Below are positions 47,948 to 60,577 of a DNA stretch of 64,000 bases, one piece after another. Origin of the DNA: Anaeramoeba flamelloides (taxonomy: Eukaryota > Metamonada > Anaeramoebidae); the NCBI GenBank assembly GCA_027625915.1, contig JANTQA010000057.1, forward strand, positions 5,704,001 to 5,768,000. Reading direction: 5' to 3'. Each line of letters begins with the position of its first letter. Position 1 is the first letter of the stretch. The position numbers and the translations under genes were made by a program. Under the pieces are notes generated by a model. That model worked only from the letters and a program-made list of their open reading frames with translations. It searched no databases and was not told the DNA's origin.

Positions 47948-49582
47948 CAGTATGGTAATTTTCTTGAGACACAAGAATTTACTTGGGACGGGTTTCTATG
48001 GGACACTTTTTTTTTTGGAGACAAGGTTTTTAAATTGGTACATTTTTTTAAAACCAAGATGAGTTGTATTGTGACTATGACTTTTATTTGCGACAGTTTT
48101 TTTGACAGACATTTTTTAAATTGGACTATGTTTTAAAAACTAGGACAACTTTTTATATCTTGGTAGAGAATTTTCAAAGAAATTTAAATTATTGATTTTT
48201 TGAACCCGAATGTATTTTTTTTTTTCAAGAGATCTTCACTCCTTTTTTTTTACTGTTATTTTCCAATTAATAAATGATAATTTTTATTTCAATTTCCAAA
48301 ATGAATATTAATTATTACTGCTACAATCCAATTAGTAGAGTAAAAATTTTGTCTTTAGGGTTCAAGAAGAAAGTTTAATTAAATGTCTAATAATATCATT
48401 TCTAAAAGATGTTGTAAAGATCTTTGGATTGTCTTCAACATATAAACTCGAAAAATATTTTGGAATGTGAACTAAAAATTTTCATTTATTAATTAGAAAA
48501 TAAGAGTATTTGAAAAAAAGCATAATTTATACGTAATTTTCCATATAATTTTTTCTTCTTTCTATTTGATTCTTGGGAAATACTCTTAATTTTGAAAACA
48601 AATATTTTTATCACTTTTTTCATTTTTTTTTGTTTATTTTTTACACAATGACTTTTTGAAAAAAAAATCTAGTCTTGATGGTATTAATACGCTAAAACAA
48701 ACAATCAACAACAAATCAAATCCACAAAACAAAGCGGTGAAGGAGAAGTACGTCCCAGTGGGAAAAGATACTGAGAAAAGTAATGCAGTTACACTAATAA
48801 AAAGAAAAGGTCTAATCAAATGAAAAAGCAAAAGAAAACTACAAAAAGCAAAAAACCAACAAAAAAAGAAAAAGAAATCGAAAAGTGGTGTTAATAATAC
48901 AAACTTTCATAAAATCAGAACACTAAATAGTACACCGGTTCAAAAACAAATAATAAGTCAAACCAACAAAAAACAACCGAAAAGCTTTTAAATTGTCAAA
49001 TATATCAAACCAGTGTCATCAAACCATCTCTCTTTTTTAAATTATTTTTAAAATTTTTCTAAAATAAACCTTTCTATTCTTTCTCCTCTTTTTTTCTTAC
49101 AAACTTGATCGTTTATTTGGATTTGTTTCTGTCCATATTCTTTTTTTCGGTTTCTCTGCTTCTTTTTTTTCATCAGTTTTGAACAGCCATATTTTTTTTT
49201 TTTTTTGAAATGGTTCAAAGAAAGGGATCTTTAAATGTGAGTTTTTTTTCAATTGTTTTCTTCAGTAAAGACTGTTTGTTTTGGGAATAAGGAAGAGAAT
49301 TAATGATGAGTGTACTGGTTTCAATTTCGAAAGGATCTGTTTGGTTTTTTAGTTTATCTCTCCAAAATAAAATCTAAAGGTTTGGTGAAATTTTTTGACT
49401 GGCTTTTGAGTAAAGTGTCCCAATTTAAAAGTCTTGTCTCTCAAAAAAACTGTCCCAAATAAAAGTCAAAGTCCCAATACAACTCATCTTGGTTTTAAAA
49501 AAATGTCCCAATTAGAAAACCCTGTCTTACACAAAACCAGTCCCAATTAAAATCTAATTGTCCCAAATATTTTACCATACTG
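47948..49582. mobile_element. Family H transposon (1.6 kb) with long GGGACA-array terminal repeats
   Basis: The ends read CAGTATGGTAA with TA on both sides (47946-47947, 49583-49584). Terminal inverted repeats extend about 190-200 bp and consist of TTGGGACA-type motifs every 20-25 bp. AAACCAAGATGAGTTGTATT occurs in both arms. CAGT ends and a TA target are Tc1/mariner-like. The central 1.2 kb is less biased and holds Lys-rich coding-like sequence rather than a recognisable DDE transposase. Confidence 0.75.
48652..48991 (+). pseudogene. Lys-rich coding-like segment inside element H
   Basis: One plus-strand frame is open from about 48652 to 48991 except for a single TGA at 48821. It reads LDGINTLKQTINNKSNPQNK and KAVKEKYVPVGKDTEKSNAV before the TGA, then a Lys-rich run and VNNTNFHKIRTLNSTPVQKQ before a TAA. 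There is no in-frame ATG, so it would need an upstream exon. Base composition is plainly richer than its flanks. It may be worn transposon coding sequence or a captured host exon. The family is not recognised. Confidence 0.3.
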
Positions 49583-50002
49583 TACATAATAAGAAATCAA
49601 AAACTTTTCTTATCAATTTGGGTTTATTTTATTGGGTTTTGTTGAATAAAAATAAGTATTTTACAAGTACAAAAGCATACCATTAAAGACTACTCGTTTT
49701 GTTTGAAAATTTTAACCCCAATTAAAATTCCCAACAAAAGTAAACATTTACTACCAATGTGTTTTCTTTTTTTTTATCAAACGATAATTTTTCATTAACA
49801 ACAAAGACTATTTCGAAAAAATAATTTTCGAAATAATACCAAAAAAATCCAATTTCCACCTAATTAAATCAAAAAAATTGACAAAAAACTACAAAAAGCT
49901 ATCGGAGTCTTTGTTGATTGAAACCCTTTTTGAATTGATATTTTTCTCAAAATTAACAATTTATTTTTTCAACTATTTTTTTTCATTTACTTGTTTTGCT
50001 TC
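49583..50002. other. Spacer between element H and a candidate gene
   Basis: AT-rich. It ends in a pyrimidine-rich stretch just before the ATG at 50003. No gene. Confidence 0.4.
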
Positions 50003-50583
50003 ATGCAAAAAAATCAAAAACAAATTAACAAAGAAACAATAACAGTAACAGAACTTGACCAAATTCCACGATTCAAACCATGGATTCTCTACAATTGTTC
50101 AACAACTGAAAAAATCAAAGTAAATATATCTTTTTTTCTTATGAACTTTCCTATTTTTATGTTCTCAGAGAATAAACTTCAAGAAGTACTCCAATAAAAA
50201 TCATTTAAAAGTTTTTGGAACAAAAAAGACATAATATTGCACTTTTAGGATTTTTAAGGAAAATTAAAAAAAACAATTTTTTGATCAAATAAACCAGTAA
50301 ATTCTCGAACAAAACAAAACAACCAAAAATCAGATCAATTTTTTTTTATATTTTTAAATCTTAAACCACTTACTCTTCTCTTGGGTTGTTTTGCAATTCG
50401 AAAAGAAAAATTTATATTTCAAAGCTCTCCTCTATTTTTCAAAATCTTGGTTGAAATAACACCAAGATCTTTAAAAAAAAACAATTATAAAAAAAAAATT
50501 AGCGATCAATTTTATGTCTTCCTGAAGAAACTTTGAAAGAATATAATATTTTGGGAAATTTGATTTCAACTATTAGGTGGGTA
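50003..50583 (+). CDS. Candidate two-exon gene or gene fragment, unrecognised
   Basis: Exon 1 is 50003-50119, 39 codons from an ATG. It includes ITVTELDQIPRFKPWILYNC and ends AAA|GTAAAT. Exon 2 starts after AAATTAG at 50503 in the same phase 0 and reads RSILCLPEETLKEYNILGNL, then ISTIRW. Exon 2 has possible donors at 50577 (GTGGGT) and 50581 (GTAACC). The codon and residue pattern look genuine, unlike chance frames here. No later exon was found; a family C element begins only 50 bp on, so the gene may continue beyond it, be truncated, or be a fragment. The family is not recognised. Confidence 0.4.
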
Positions 50584-50633
50584 ACCAAGCTTTTTTTTCA
50601 CTTTAACTCATTACAAAAATTTAACCAAAGTAT

Positions 50634-51137
50634 AGTAGTGAAAAAAATACTCATACATGAAAAAAAACCTGGAAAACATTTTTAAATATGAGTATTATTC
50701 GGAAAATTGTTGAGTAATTTCATTTATGTTCAATCAAATCCTTTTTATAAATAACCAAATTTTCTATGAAAATAAAAATAAGCCCACCCAAAGTTTATTA
50801 AAGTAGGATACCTCTAGAATACTCAAGTAATTGCTTGATAGCAGAAGTAGATCTACTTTTTTTAAAAAAACAATTAAGTTTTATAGAGGTTTATCAGAGT
50901 TTGGAAAATGATAATTATTATTCTTGTTTTTTGATTGATTAACGTTATTTTGAATAAGTTTGATTTCACTAATCGTTATTATTATAAGTGGGTGAGTTAT
51001 AATTTCAAAAAGTTTGATTCTTAAAAAAAGATTTGGTTTTAAAATCAAAGAAATTCCACAAACAATTTTCCTAATAATATTCACTTTTAAAAATGTTTTC
51101 CATGTTTTTTTTCAGGTACGGTATTTTTTTCACTACT
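50634..51137. mobile_element. Family C MITE (~505 bp), second copy
   Basis: TIRs are AGTAGTGAAAAAAATACTCA on the left and, reversed, AGTAGTGAAAAAAATACCGT on the right. The interior parallels 15992-16476 throughout (CCTCTAGAATACTCAAGTAA, TTGTTTTTTGATTGATT). A minus-strand frame of 67 codons (50881-51084) is incidental to it. Confidence 0.75.
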
Positions 51138-53805
51138 TTACTTAAAATATTTGCTAGTGTGTAAACAAAAGATAAAAAACAAACAAAAGGTATGATAACA
51201 ACCTACAAACAAGAAATATGGATCTGACAAACAAATTTTAAAAAAGAATTATAAAGATCAAGAGAGATTAAAATAGAAATTTGTTTACAAAAAAAATGAG
51301 AAAAAGTTCATTTTTTGGATATTTCTCCTCAAAAATCTATTTTATATTCATAAAATTTGTAAATCATAACGAATATTTTGAAACAAGAGTCATCAATTTT
51401 TACCAACACTTTACTTTGATTCAATCAAAGATCTAACCTCTAAGCTAATTTGAATCTGAAAAAAGTCTGTGTGCAATTCCTATCTTCAAATACAAAAGTC
51501 TAAAAGAAAAAATCAGTATTATTTTTAGAAGAGTTATTTGGGATATTATATATTCAAGGATATTGGCACCCTTGCACTAAATATTCTAATTCTTTAAAAT
51601 GAAGTGGATAACAAGATCCTTCATAGATTTTAATTTTCAAATCTTTTCAAGGTTAATTTTGAATCTTGTATGGGTGAAAATGTATTTTAGCTAAATACAA
51701 AATTTTCGAATTATAAACCGAAATTCAAAATTTGAACAAGATCTATTTACTTGGAATTCTTTTAAAGTCAATAAATATGTTGTTAGTCATATAAAAGTAA
51801 TACATAAATATACACAAGATGAAAATTAGTCGTCTTTATAAAACCAGTACCAAATTATCTTAATTCTAAAAATCAATTTTACTTGAGGATATTTTTTTTT
51901 TTTGTATTTTCGATATCCGATTTGTTCTATATATTCAAAAAATGAAAATATTAATTTTAAAACAGAAAGAGTTTCTACAATTTGACTTTAGAAATATTTT
52001 TTTTTATGTGTTTTTTGAAAAAGAATTTGTTGTTTAGTGGCAAAATGTTAATAAAAAAAAGTTGATTGGAACCTTGACAGTATAGTTTTAATATCCAACG
52101 GTAAAAAATTTTATGTTGTTCTTCTTTTTTTAAACCAATTATAGTTTTATAAAAGCATTCCAACTGAAAAAACACATTGGAATCTATTTTTTTTTCTTGT
52201 ATTTTAAGGGAGGAGTTTAAAATTCCTCTTAATTGCTGTTCAGTTTTTTATTATTTGAAAAATTAACAAAATACCTTTTAAATTTTCTTTTTATTTCTAA
52301 AATCACAAATAACCGCCGATAGCTTTTTTTGAGAGTTTTCTGTTTATTCGAAAAGTCAATAGATTTTATTAATAAAACAGAAAACTTTAAGAAAACTGGT
52401 GTTATATTTTCCAGAATTTTAAAAAATGGAGTTAAATCTTTGATTTTCTTATATTCTTTTGAATTCTGGAAAATTCCCCTTGAGTTTTTTTTAATTTTAG
52501 AAATTAAAAGAAAACTTTTGATTTTTTTTTTTTAACTTCTAAAATGAAGAAAAACTAGGCACTTGACAGCACTTGACGGCACTCTATGGCACTTCCCGAA
52601 TTCCTAAACTAAAATTTAGAAATGTTAAATAAAGAGCCATAATAATTTTATTATCTACTAAAGCTACTAAAGAGATAACCATTAGAAAACTTGAAATTTT
52701 GTTAGTTAGGTAATAATGTGTTTATATAGTAATAAGTCTGGGAAAACAAAACTGTAATAATAAAAAGCCATGTCATTAGAATATAAATTAAATGATAAGA
52801 TTTTGGAAAGAGCCCCGATAAAAAATATTTTTTATAAGATCTATATAAAATTTTTATACCATAATTTCTTTTTACATGATGATTTTTTCAATATTTTTGG
52901 AAAAAAATATTCTTATAACATACTTTAGACACGTTACAAATTCTATAGCTCATTTTATAACAAATATTTTTGTTACAACAGTTTTTTTTATAAAATTTTA
53001 TAACATTTTAAACATTTAGAATACCTTTACAACAAGTTTAGAACATGTTATAAAAAACTTTTTTTTATTTAGGAGTCTAAACTGCCGAAATAAATAAAAA
53101 AACTGTACTTTACATTTAATTTGGAAATAATTTTGATTTTACAAACTATTTGCTCTTTTTTTGCCTGTTCTATTGTTGTTTCCATTTCCTATAATTCCAG
53201 TTACGTAATATCTTTTTGTGGATTAGTGAATTTTTTTAAAATGGTTGATAGAAAGTTATAGGTTGAGTTTGTTAAATAAAAAAATCACATACAATTGTTT
53301 CATGGTATCTTATCATTTGGTTGATCAATAATTATCTGTGAAATTTCAACAAATTTACCATTGCAACTTTTTTCTGATTATTTAATTATTTTGGATAAAC
53401 ATAGATGTTTTTTTTTTTCGTTTTTTGATTTTTTTCTTTTATTTGAATAAAAATTATTTCTTATAATAACATTAATACTATGTAACTTCAATGTGGTTTA
53501 ATATTATTTTTGAAAAAATACAATAAATAAGTCCTTTTTTTTTTTGTTTATTTTTGATTTTTGGCGTGTTCAAATTTTTGGAATGCGGTTGGTTTTAAAA
53601 AATTAATAAATTCGAATTTGTTAAAAATTTTGGTTTTCAATTTGGAATTTCTATATTTTATTTAATTCAAAAAATATCAAAATATTGCCTCTAATATAAT
53701 AAAATTCTAGTTTTTAATAATTTATCTTCTTTAAAGGTTCATAACATCATATAAACTATTAACCAATTAATCAATTATTATTATTTTAAATATATTATTT
53801 TTAAG
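51138..53805. other. Long intergenic region without a supported gene
   Basis: AT-rich. Two small oddities are noted. At 52558-52596, GGCACTT-type decamers repeat four times and are unusually GC-rich. At 52900-53065, TTAYAACA motifs recur seven or so times. Inverted TTTTCCAGAATT / AATTCTGGAAAA lie at 52410-52475. The right end is the upstream region of the acyltransferase gene. Confidence 0.4.
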
Positions 53806-56800
53806 ATGACATTAATATTTATCTTAACTTTAGGGTGGCTTCGTCTAATTTTTCAACTTTCTTTAAATTTATTTCTCTCACAAACATTAAAAATTCTAAC
53901 TTGGGGATGTGATCATAAAAAACCTTACCCACCTAGAAGAAAAAAAATTATTCAGTTTTGGTCAAAATTCATTTCGCGTATAATGATATTTGCTTTAGGA
54001 TTTTGGAAGGTTAAAGTTAATGGAAAAGAGAATGTAATAATATTATTTATTTATTTTTTTATCACATAAGTAAAAAAAAGTTTTTTAATAAAAGATTATT
54101 TTTTACTAAAAAACGAAAAAACAAAAAAAAATATATTTTGATCTTTATTGACTCTTGAAAATTTAAATATTATATGCCCAATAGCTAAAAAAATTTCAAA
54201 AAAAAACAACAAAAAGAATATTTATTTCAAATCACCAATCATTTGTTGATATTCCAGTATTACAAGGTCTTATTGGTTGTACATTTATGGGAAAAGTAAC
54301 AACTTTTTTTTTTTTTTTTTTTTTCTGTTTTTATTTAGTAAAATATTATCCTTGATTTATCGAAAAGGGTAAAACAGGAAGTTTACCACCCTTAAAATAA
54401 AATAAACAGAGATGAATGAATATTAAATCTAATTTAACCGATAAAAAATTTTATACAAAAATTTTTATCAAATCAAATTTTATTTTTTTCTGAAAAAAAA
54501 AATCATATTTATTAAAGTAATAATATTGTCCAATATAACTTAGAACAAATAAATAATTTAATTATTAACATAAATTACTGATTCACGTATCTCATAATAT
54601 AAAAAATAAAAAGAAAAAATATTTTAATTTCATCTAATTTTTGGATAGTTCAACAAAAATAAATAAGTAAATTTGGATACAATAATATATAATTATTGAC
54701 TGATTAGAAGTTAGATATCATTAACTAATTTTCATATGTGTATTTTTATTTCAAAGAAATTAACTGTAACTTAATACCGACCAGTCTTCTTAAATTTTCT
54801 ACTCGTATTTAAATTATAAATCAGACAAAATTTCATTTCATTTTCATATTTTTTTTCAAAATTGTTTCTCGTTTAATTTTGAATTTATTGTTCACTTAAA
54901 AACATACCAATATATATATATATATATATAAGAACTAAACAATTGGATTGAGATAACATAATTCCCAATCCATTCCTTTGAAATATCTTAGTTTGAAAAA
55001 GATAAATGAAAAATGATGTAATTTTTTTTCCTATTTATTAATAAAATATAAGTAATATAAGGAAAACTAAACTATTTTTCAAAAATTTTGACTTACAGTA
55101 TAATGTTAACCGAACTTGTTTTGTTTTTTTATTCTACATTCTTATAAAAAAAATTATCAATTTTGAGATCAGATTCATTTTTTCATACTTCTTCAAATTT
55201 TTGTTTTGCTTTTTCAATTTTTTCTTTTTTCTTTTTTCTTTTTCTTTTTCTTTTTCTTTTTCTTTTTCTTTTTCTTTTGATATATTTTTCTTTTTCTTTT
55301 TTTTTCGATTTTTTTTTTCTTTTTATTTGTTTTTCTTTTTCTTTTCTTTTTTTTTTGTATAGATCATTCGGAAAAAAAAAGATCTTTGAAAACACAAACA
55401 ATCAATAAGAAAATTGTTACTGTGTAATACCTTATAAACTGACTTTAATTATTAACAAAAAATCTTCGTGTTCAACTTTTTTTCAATGAAATTTCAGTAA
55501 TAAAAAATTTGTAATGCTCTTTTCACAAATTGTGATTAAGGTTTTTTTAACTTTTCATTTTGTTTTTTTTATTTTACTTTTCAGGTTTTTATATGTTTGA
55601 AAATATTTACAAGTGAATTAAAAATGATATTTAATTATTAGTTGTTCTTGAATACGAAAGTATATCTATATATTTTTTTTCAATTTATTATTTCGGTGAT
55701 TTACACTTTTTGAAGTGGATTTTATTAAATTATAATAATAAAAAAAGAATGAAAGTCAAAAAATGAAAAATTGATTAAATTAATTATAAAATTGAATTTA
55801 TATCTAAATTGTAATTGAATAATTATTATTCTTATTCTTATACTATTTTAACTGTGCCAAATTTTTTTATTTGAATTTATCTTAACTGAACAAAAAAAAT
55901 TGTATTTTCATTTAATACATTAAAATTATTAGTTTTTTATTAACTTTTGGAAAATAGAAAGATTATCAAATTATAATGGAAAAAAGTTTTTCAATTTAAA
56001 ATTAAATATTTTTAATAATGAATTTTGAAATGACTGGCAATATTTCAGAATGAAGAGTTAAATAACAATTAATTACAATATTATTAATATCCTGAATAAA
56101 GCAAAAAATTTTAAATAATTTATTTTATCGTTAAAAAATATTAAAAATATTCAAATAAAATAAAAAAAAAAATAACAATTATTTATAAAATGAAGGATGC
56201 AGTTGCAAGAGTTCCAGTGGTCGGTACAATTAACACTCTTACACAGGGAGTTTATATGAATAGGAATACGAAAAATTCGGTACTCATCGAGGAAATAAAA
56301 CAACGATATAAATCTAATGATTATATCCCTTTATGTGTATTCTCAGAAGGTACAACAACAAATGGAAAAGGTGTGATTATGTTTAAAAAGGGTATTTTTG
56401 AAACAGGATACACAATTCATCCAATTTGTATTAAATATAAAGGGGGGTTCCCATTTAAATTTACCCAGATAAACTTTACCCATCAAAATATCTTCTTTTT
56501 AGTATTCTCGCTTTTTTCCAACCCTCTAAATTACTTGGAAATTACATATTTAGATCCTTATGAACCATCCCAAGAAGAAAAAGAAGACCCAATTTTGTTT
56601 GCAAATAATTTTCGTAAGGTAATATAAGGAATTTTTATCTTTTTTCTAGTCTTTTCCTTCTTCTTTTAACCAAATAGTTCAAATACTATCAACTAAAAAA
56701 AAAAAAAAAAAAGATTATATGTTTTTGATATGGATAAGGTTTTTTCATGTAAAGATCTTGAATTGATGGTATAAAATGAAAGTTTTTTGAAAAAATTTGG

Positions 56801-58015
56801 TAGTATTAGATTTTTAATCTAAATTAATTACATCATTTTTTTTTAATCTTTTTGTAATATTGAGAAATTTAAATCATTGTAACAAATTGAAAAAAAAAAA
56901 AATCTTAGAAAAAAAATCTCAGTTTCTTACTTCTAAAAATATGAATAATTTTAAGAATACAAACCACTCTTGAGTTATATATATAAATTATTTTCAAATC
57001 AACTGTGTTATTTATAATGAGTAGGTTGCATGTGTTTAAAGTGTTCATATTGAGATTAGAAGAAAAAATTATATTTTGGAAATTCCAAAATTAAAAAAAT
57101 TTTTTCACATTTTTATACTTTTTTTTTTTTCAATTTTTTTTTTTTTACATGTAATTCTTTTGTAATTTGTTTTATTATTGTAAGATCAATAGTTACTAGG
57201 TAAAAAAATGTTATTCTAATATTATTGAAACAGTGGAAATAATTGTAGAAAAGTTGATATTGATTTCTATTTGGATGTTAGTCGGATCTTCATTTGAAGA
57301 TCAAAATAAATATTGTTATTTTTCTCATTAAGTCACTTAGAACTTTAATTTTTCATTTTTTAAGAAAATCTATTGTTTTACTGTATTTACTTTATAAATA
57401 TAGTAACTATTTTCCTATATTTATTAATCTACTGAATTCATATTTCTTCTGCAAAGGTCAATTATACAAAAATAATTAAGATTGTAAAAAAATTCTTGGC
57501 ACTTTGACTAAAGCAAAGTTTATTATAGCAGAAAATTAAATTTATTTTTCATAAATAAAAAAAAATCCAAATAATCATTTCTATTTTTGATCTTTTTGAA
57601 CAGTAAAAATTAGAATATAAAAACAAAAGAATCTGGGAAATTTTCTAGAAAATTATCAAGATTTATAAAAATTAATAAAATATATCATAATTTACATCTA
57701 TTAATGGCGTTTTTTTACCTTTTATTCTTTATTTCATTTATTATTAAATAAAAAATAAGTAATTTCTGACTTTCCTCTTTTGAAAAATAAAATAAAATAA
57801 ATTATTTAAAAAAATATCTAATAACAAAAAACAAAAAAAAAAAAATAATTAAAAAATCACCATTATTATTATAGAAATATTGTAAGGATACACATCTACA
57901 CCAATATGAAGGTTCTTATAGAGATTGTTCAGAATATGGCAGAATTCTTAAATCAATCAGAAAAAGGGGGAGGAATAGAAATAAAAATGTAAAAGTGGCA
58001 AAAAAAAAGGATTAA
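53806..58015 (+). CDS. Lysophospholipid acyltransferase (LPLAT/PlsC family), four exons
   Basis: A membrane enzyme that transfers an acyl chain from acyl-CoA to a lysophospholipid or glycerol-phosphate, probably at the ER; the exact substrate is open. Exons are 53806-54033, 54185-54295, 56196-56618 and 57875-58015, all joined in phase 0, giving 300 residues. The N-terminal 30 residues are hydrophobic. Motif I is NHQSFVD (His93, Asp98), the catalytic NHx4D. GVYMNR (131-136) corresponds to the GxxFIDR block. Motif III is FSEGTTTNG (162-170), replacing FPEGTRS with Ser for Pro. IHPICIKY (187-194) corresponds to the last block. The layout is nearest to LPCAT/AGPAT proteins. The exon-2 start is the least certain join: AATAG|CTA keeps the frame and adds a Lys-rich stretch. 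Introns 2 (1,900 bp) and 3 (1,256 bp) are long, and intron 3 holds a family B MITE. Confidence 0.88.
55216..55278. repeat. (TTTTTC)n simple repeat in intron 2 of the acyltransferase
   Basis: About eight to ten consecutive TTTTTC units, surrounded by further T/C-rich sequence to about 55360. The open frames it yields on both strands are not genes. Confidence 0.85.
57005..57520 (+). mobile_element. Family B MITE in intron 3 of the acyltransferase
   Basis: The interior matches 24967-25658 (GATTAGAAGAAAAAATTATA..., GTAAGATCAATAGTTACTAG) without its extra 200 bp. The right end ...CACTTTGACTAAAGCAAAGTT is followed by TA; the left TIR is missing. Confidence 0.65.
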
Positions 58016-60577
58016 TCTCTTAATACCTTTTTTAATACAAAAAAAAATCATTTTCATTAAATACTATTCAAAGTTAAAATTTTTCTAGATTTATTTCTTT
58101 AGGTATTTTGATACTTTTAAAAAGATAAATAAATAAATAGAAGCCTAATTACGGTTTATCAAAAAAAATTTGTACTTTACAAAAACTCATTCCTTTTTAA
58201 AATTTCAATTATTATGTTGAACAAAATTTATTTAATGGATGTTGTTTCTTTTTAATTCACATTATATTGGTTCAGACTAATTAAATGATATAAATAAAAT
58301 AAAAAAAAAAAACTTTTAATTTGATAAACACCAATTCAAAATTTATAATATACCAAAATTCAATTTTTGAAAAAAAAATCTTGTTTAATAACTTCCCAAA
58401 GAAATGATAAATTGGAACCATTTAATAATTTAGATGTTAACACTTGTTTAGAAATTAAAATACTAATAAAACAAAAAATAAATAATTATCAATACTGAGA
58501 AATGTTCGGTATGTTAAAAATTTTGGAGATGGTCAAAACAAAAAAATCGGTTGGTAAATTTTTAAAAAATCCTATTAAGAATTATTGATCGATCAACAAT
58601 TGGATACTGCCAACTAATTGTATTTGTTTTTTTCTGTTTTGAAGAAGTCAACTTTAACTTAATATGAACAATTCGAAAAAAATTTTAATCGAATGAAACA
58701 AATTACATAATTCAAAAAATAAAAGGAAAACCAAAAAATAATAAGATGAAAAAAATGATTTTCCTATTTTTCAAAATTAAAATTTATTCAAATTTGTATG
58801 AAATTGTATTATTGTGATTGTTTGGAACGTTTAAGATGTGTGGAAAATTTTGAATTTTCCTTTACAAATAATATTATTTTTTGCAGATTTAATTTTTAAA
58901 AAAATAAATATTATTTTTCAAAAACAAATAATAAAAATTTCAATAGATAAAAAATCTTCATAATTTAATAAAACTATTAAACTATTAAATATAATATTAT
59001 TTATAAAGACAAATATATTTTTTTTTATATTTTTTGGGGTGAAATTTATTTGTAAAATAATATTTTTTTTATCTTTTTTGGTTTTCTAATTTTATTTTCA
59101 GTTCTTTTCAGTTTTTGATAACCAGTTATTACAAAGTACAATTCATAGATTAAAAATATATGTATGAGTCTAAGGATCTTTTGAAATTCTGGAAATTTTC
59201 AATAAATGTTTACCATATTCATTAATTCCAAATAATTCAAATTGTTTGGAATCAAAAATCCTAAAACCTGATTGTCCCATATTTATATATCTAAAATATT
59301 GAGAAATTTGAAACAAATTAATTTCTTTCTGTAGAGAATGAAAAAGGTACAATTGATAATTGTCCTGTTTTTTTTTATATTTGACCATGGAGAATTTATG
59401 TTGAGTTATTACTGTTGTCAAAATAAAGCGTGTAGAAAAGTTTAAAAGAGTTTCTAAATTAAAAAGTGTGTTTTTTTGTCATAGAAGACCTATCCATTAA
59501 CCGATCAAAGAAACCAACAATAAATGATAATTAAATAGGTACTGGCTCTTTAAAGTTCTATTATTTAGAAAAAAATTCCCAAAATGAAGGATCAAATTGC
59601 AAAATTTATCTCAGAAAATAGAGTAAATTTTTAGGAATAAATTTTGATCATTAAAAAAACAAAAAAATTCAAAAAAATTGAGTAATATTACGAGAAAAAT
59701 ATGAATACATTGGATTCCTAAATTATAATTTTCCAAAAATATCAAGGGTCTTACTTTAAAAATTGATTAGAGCTTCGGTATATCACTGAGTAGTGACTTG
59801 AATTTTACCTTGGAACAAGAAGAAAAAAAAGTGTATGGCTTATATTTTCAAACCTGGATTCTAGTCTATGTGCACACATTATTTTAATCACATTAGTTTA
59901 GTTAAAATGTTTTCTTTCAAAAATCCAAATATTAATGAACAATATCTGTCAGAAAGTGTTTGTCCACTTGTTAATGTTGTATGGGGTCGTTTTGTAGTCG
60001 ACTATCTCATATTCTTATTAAACAAATATTTTCAATTATTTTTTGAATCAAAACCATTTATTATATTTAGTCAATTTTTTTTCTCTTTTTCCCTTTTTTC
60101 CCAATTTATAATTACCAACCACTCACCACTGGGTTCTTTCGTTTGAGTTCCTTGTTTAAAATACTTTATTGTGTTTCTAAAATTTGGAAAAACTTATTTA
60201 GAATCTCACTTCCAAAGTAATTAATCTAAACAATTTCAAATTCTCAAGTTTCCAAAAAAAGATACGATCGAGACAATTTCTCACACTTACACAAACTCTT
60301 AAAAGTTTATTCTTTCAAAATAAAAACAAATAAATAAGCTTTTCCTTTCTTACTGGGTAAAGACAAAAAGTTTAACGATTGATTTTAATTTGAGGAGTTA
60401 AGAGGAATCTAATGAAAAATAAAGTGTTTTTGAGGGTTAGAATACTTATTTTGTTGAAAAAAAATAGTTATCACAAGTAATTTTTTCTAATCTTAAATCA
60501 CAAAAATTTGAAAAAAGTATTATTATTTTCATTTTTCTTTTTTTCCTTTTTTTTTGATCATTTTATTGTAAAATCAC
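58016..60577. other. Intergenic between the acyltransferase and WD40 genes
   Basis: AT-rich. It contains a worn family G copy at about 59445-59863. A plus-strand frame begins at ATG 59910 (MFSFKNPNINEQYLSESVCP, 78 codons to 60146). It partly overlaps G-like sequence and shows no domain, so I do not call it a gene. The last 400 bp are the upstream region of the WD40 gene. Confidence 0.4.
59445..59863. mobile_element. Family G MITE, worn copy
   Basis: It follows 45989-46396 through TCATAGAAGACCTATCC, AAATGAAGGATCAAATTGCA and GGAACAAGAAGAAAAAA. The terminal repeats are partly decayed. Confidence 0.5.

Noticed and set aside
48821-48823. TGA reassigned as a sense codon
   Set aside because: The only support is one TGA in an uncertain frame. 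Secure genes use TGG for Trp and contain no in-frame TGA.
48634-48831. Hydrophobic minus-strand frame inside element H
   Set aside because: It starts at TTG, has no ATG, and its base pattern fits the Lys-rich plus-strand frame better.
55163-55408. Frames over the TTTTTC tract in the acyltransferase intron
   Set aside because: Simple-sequence artefacts on both strands.
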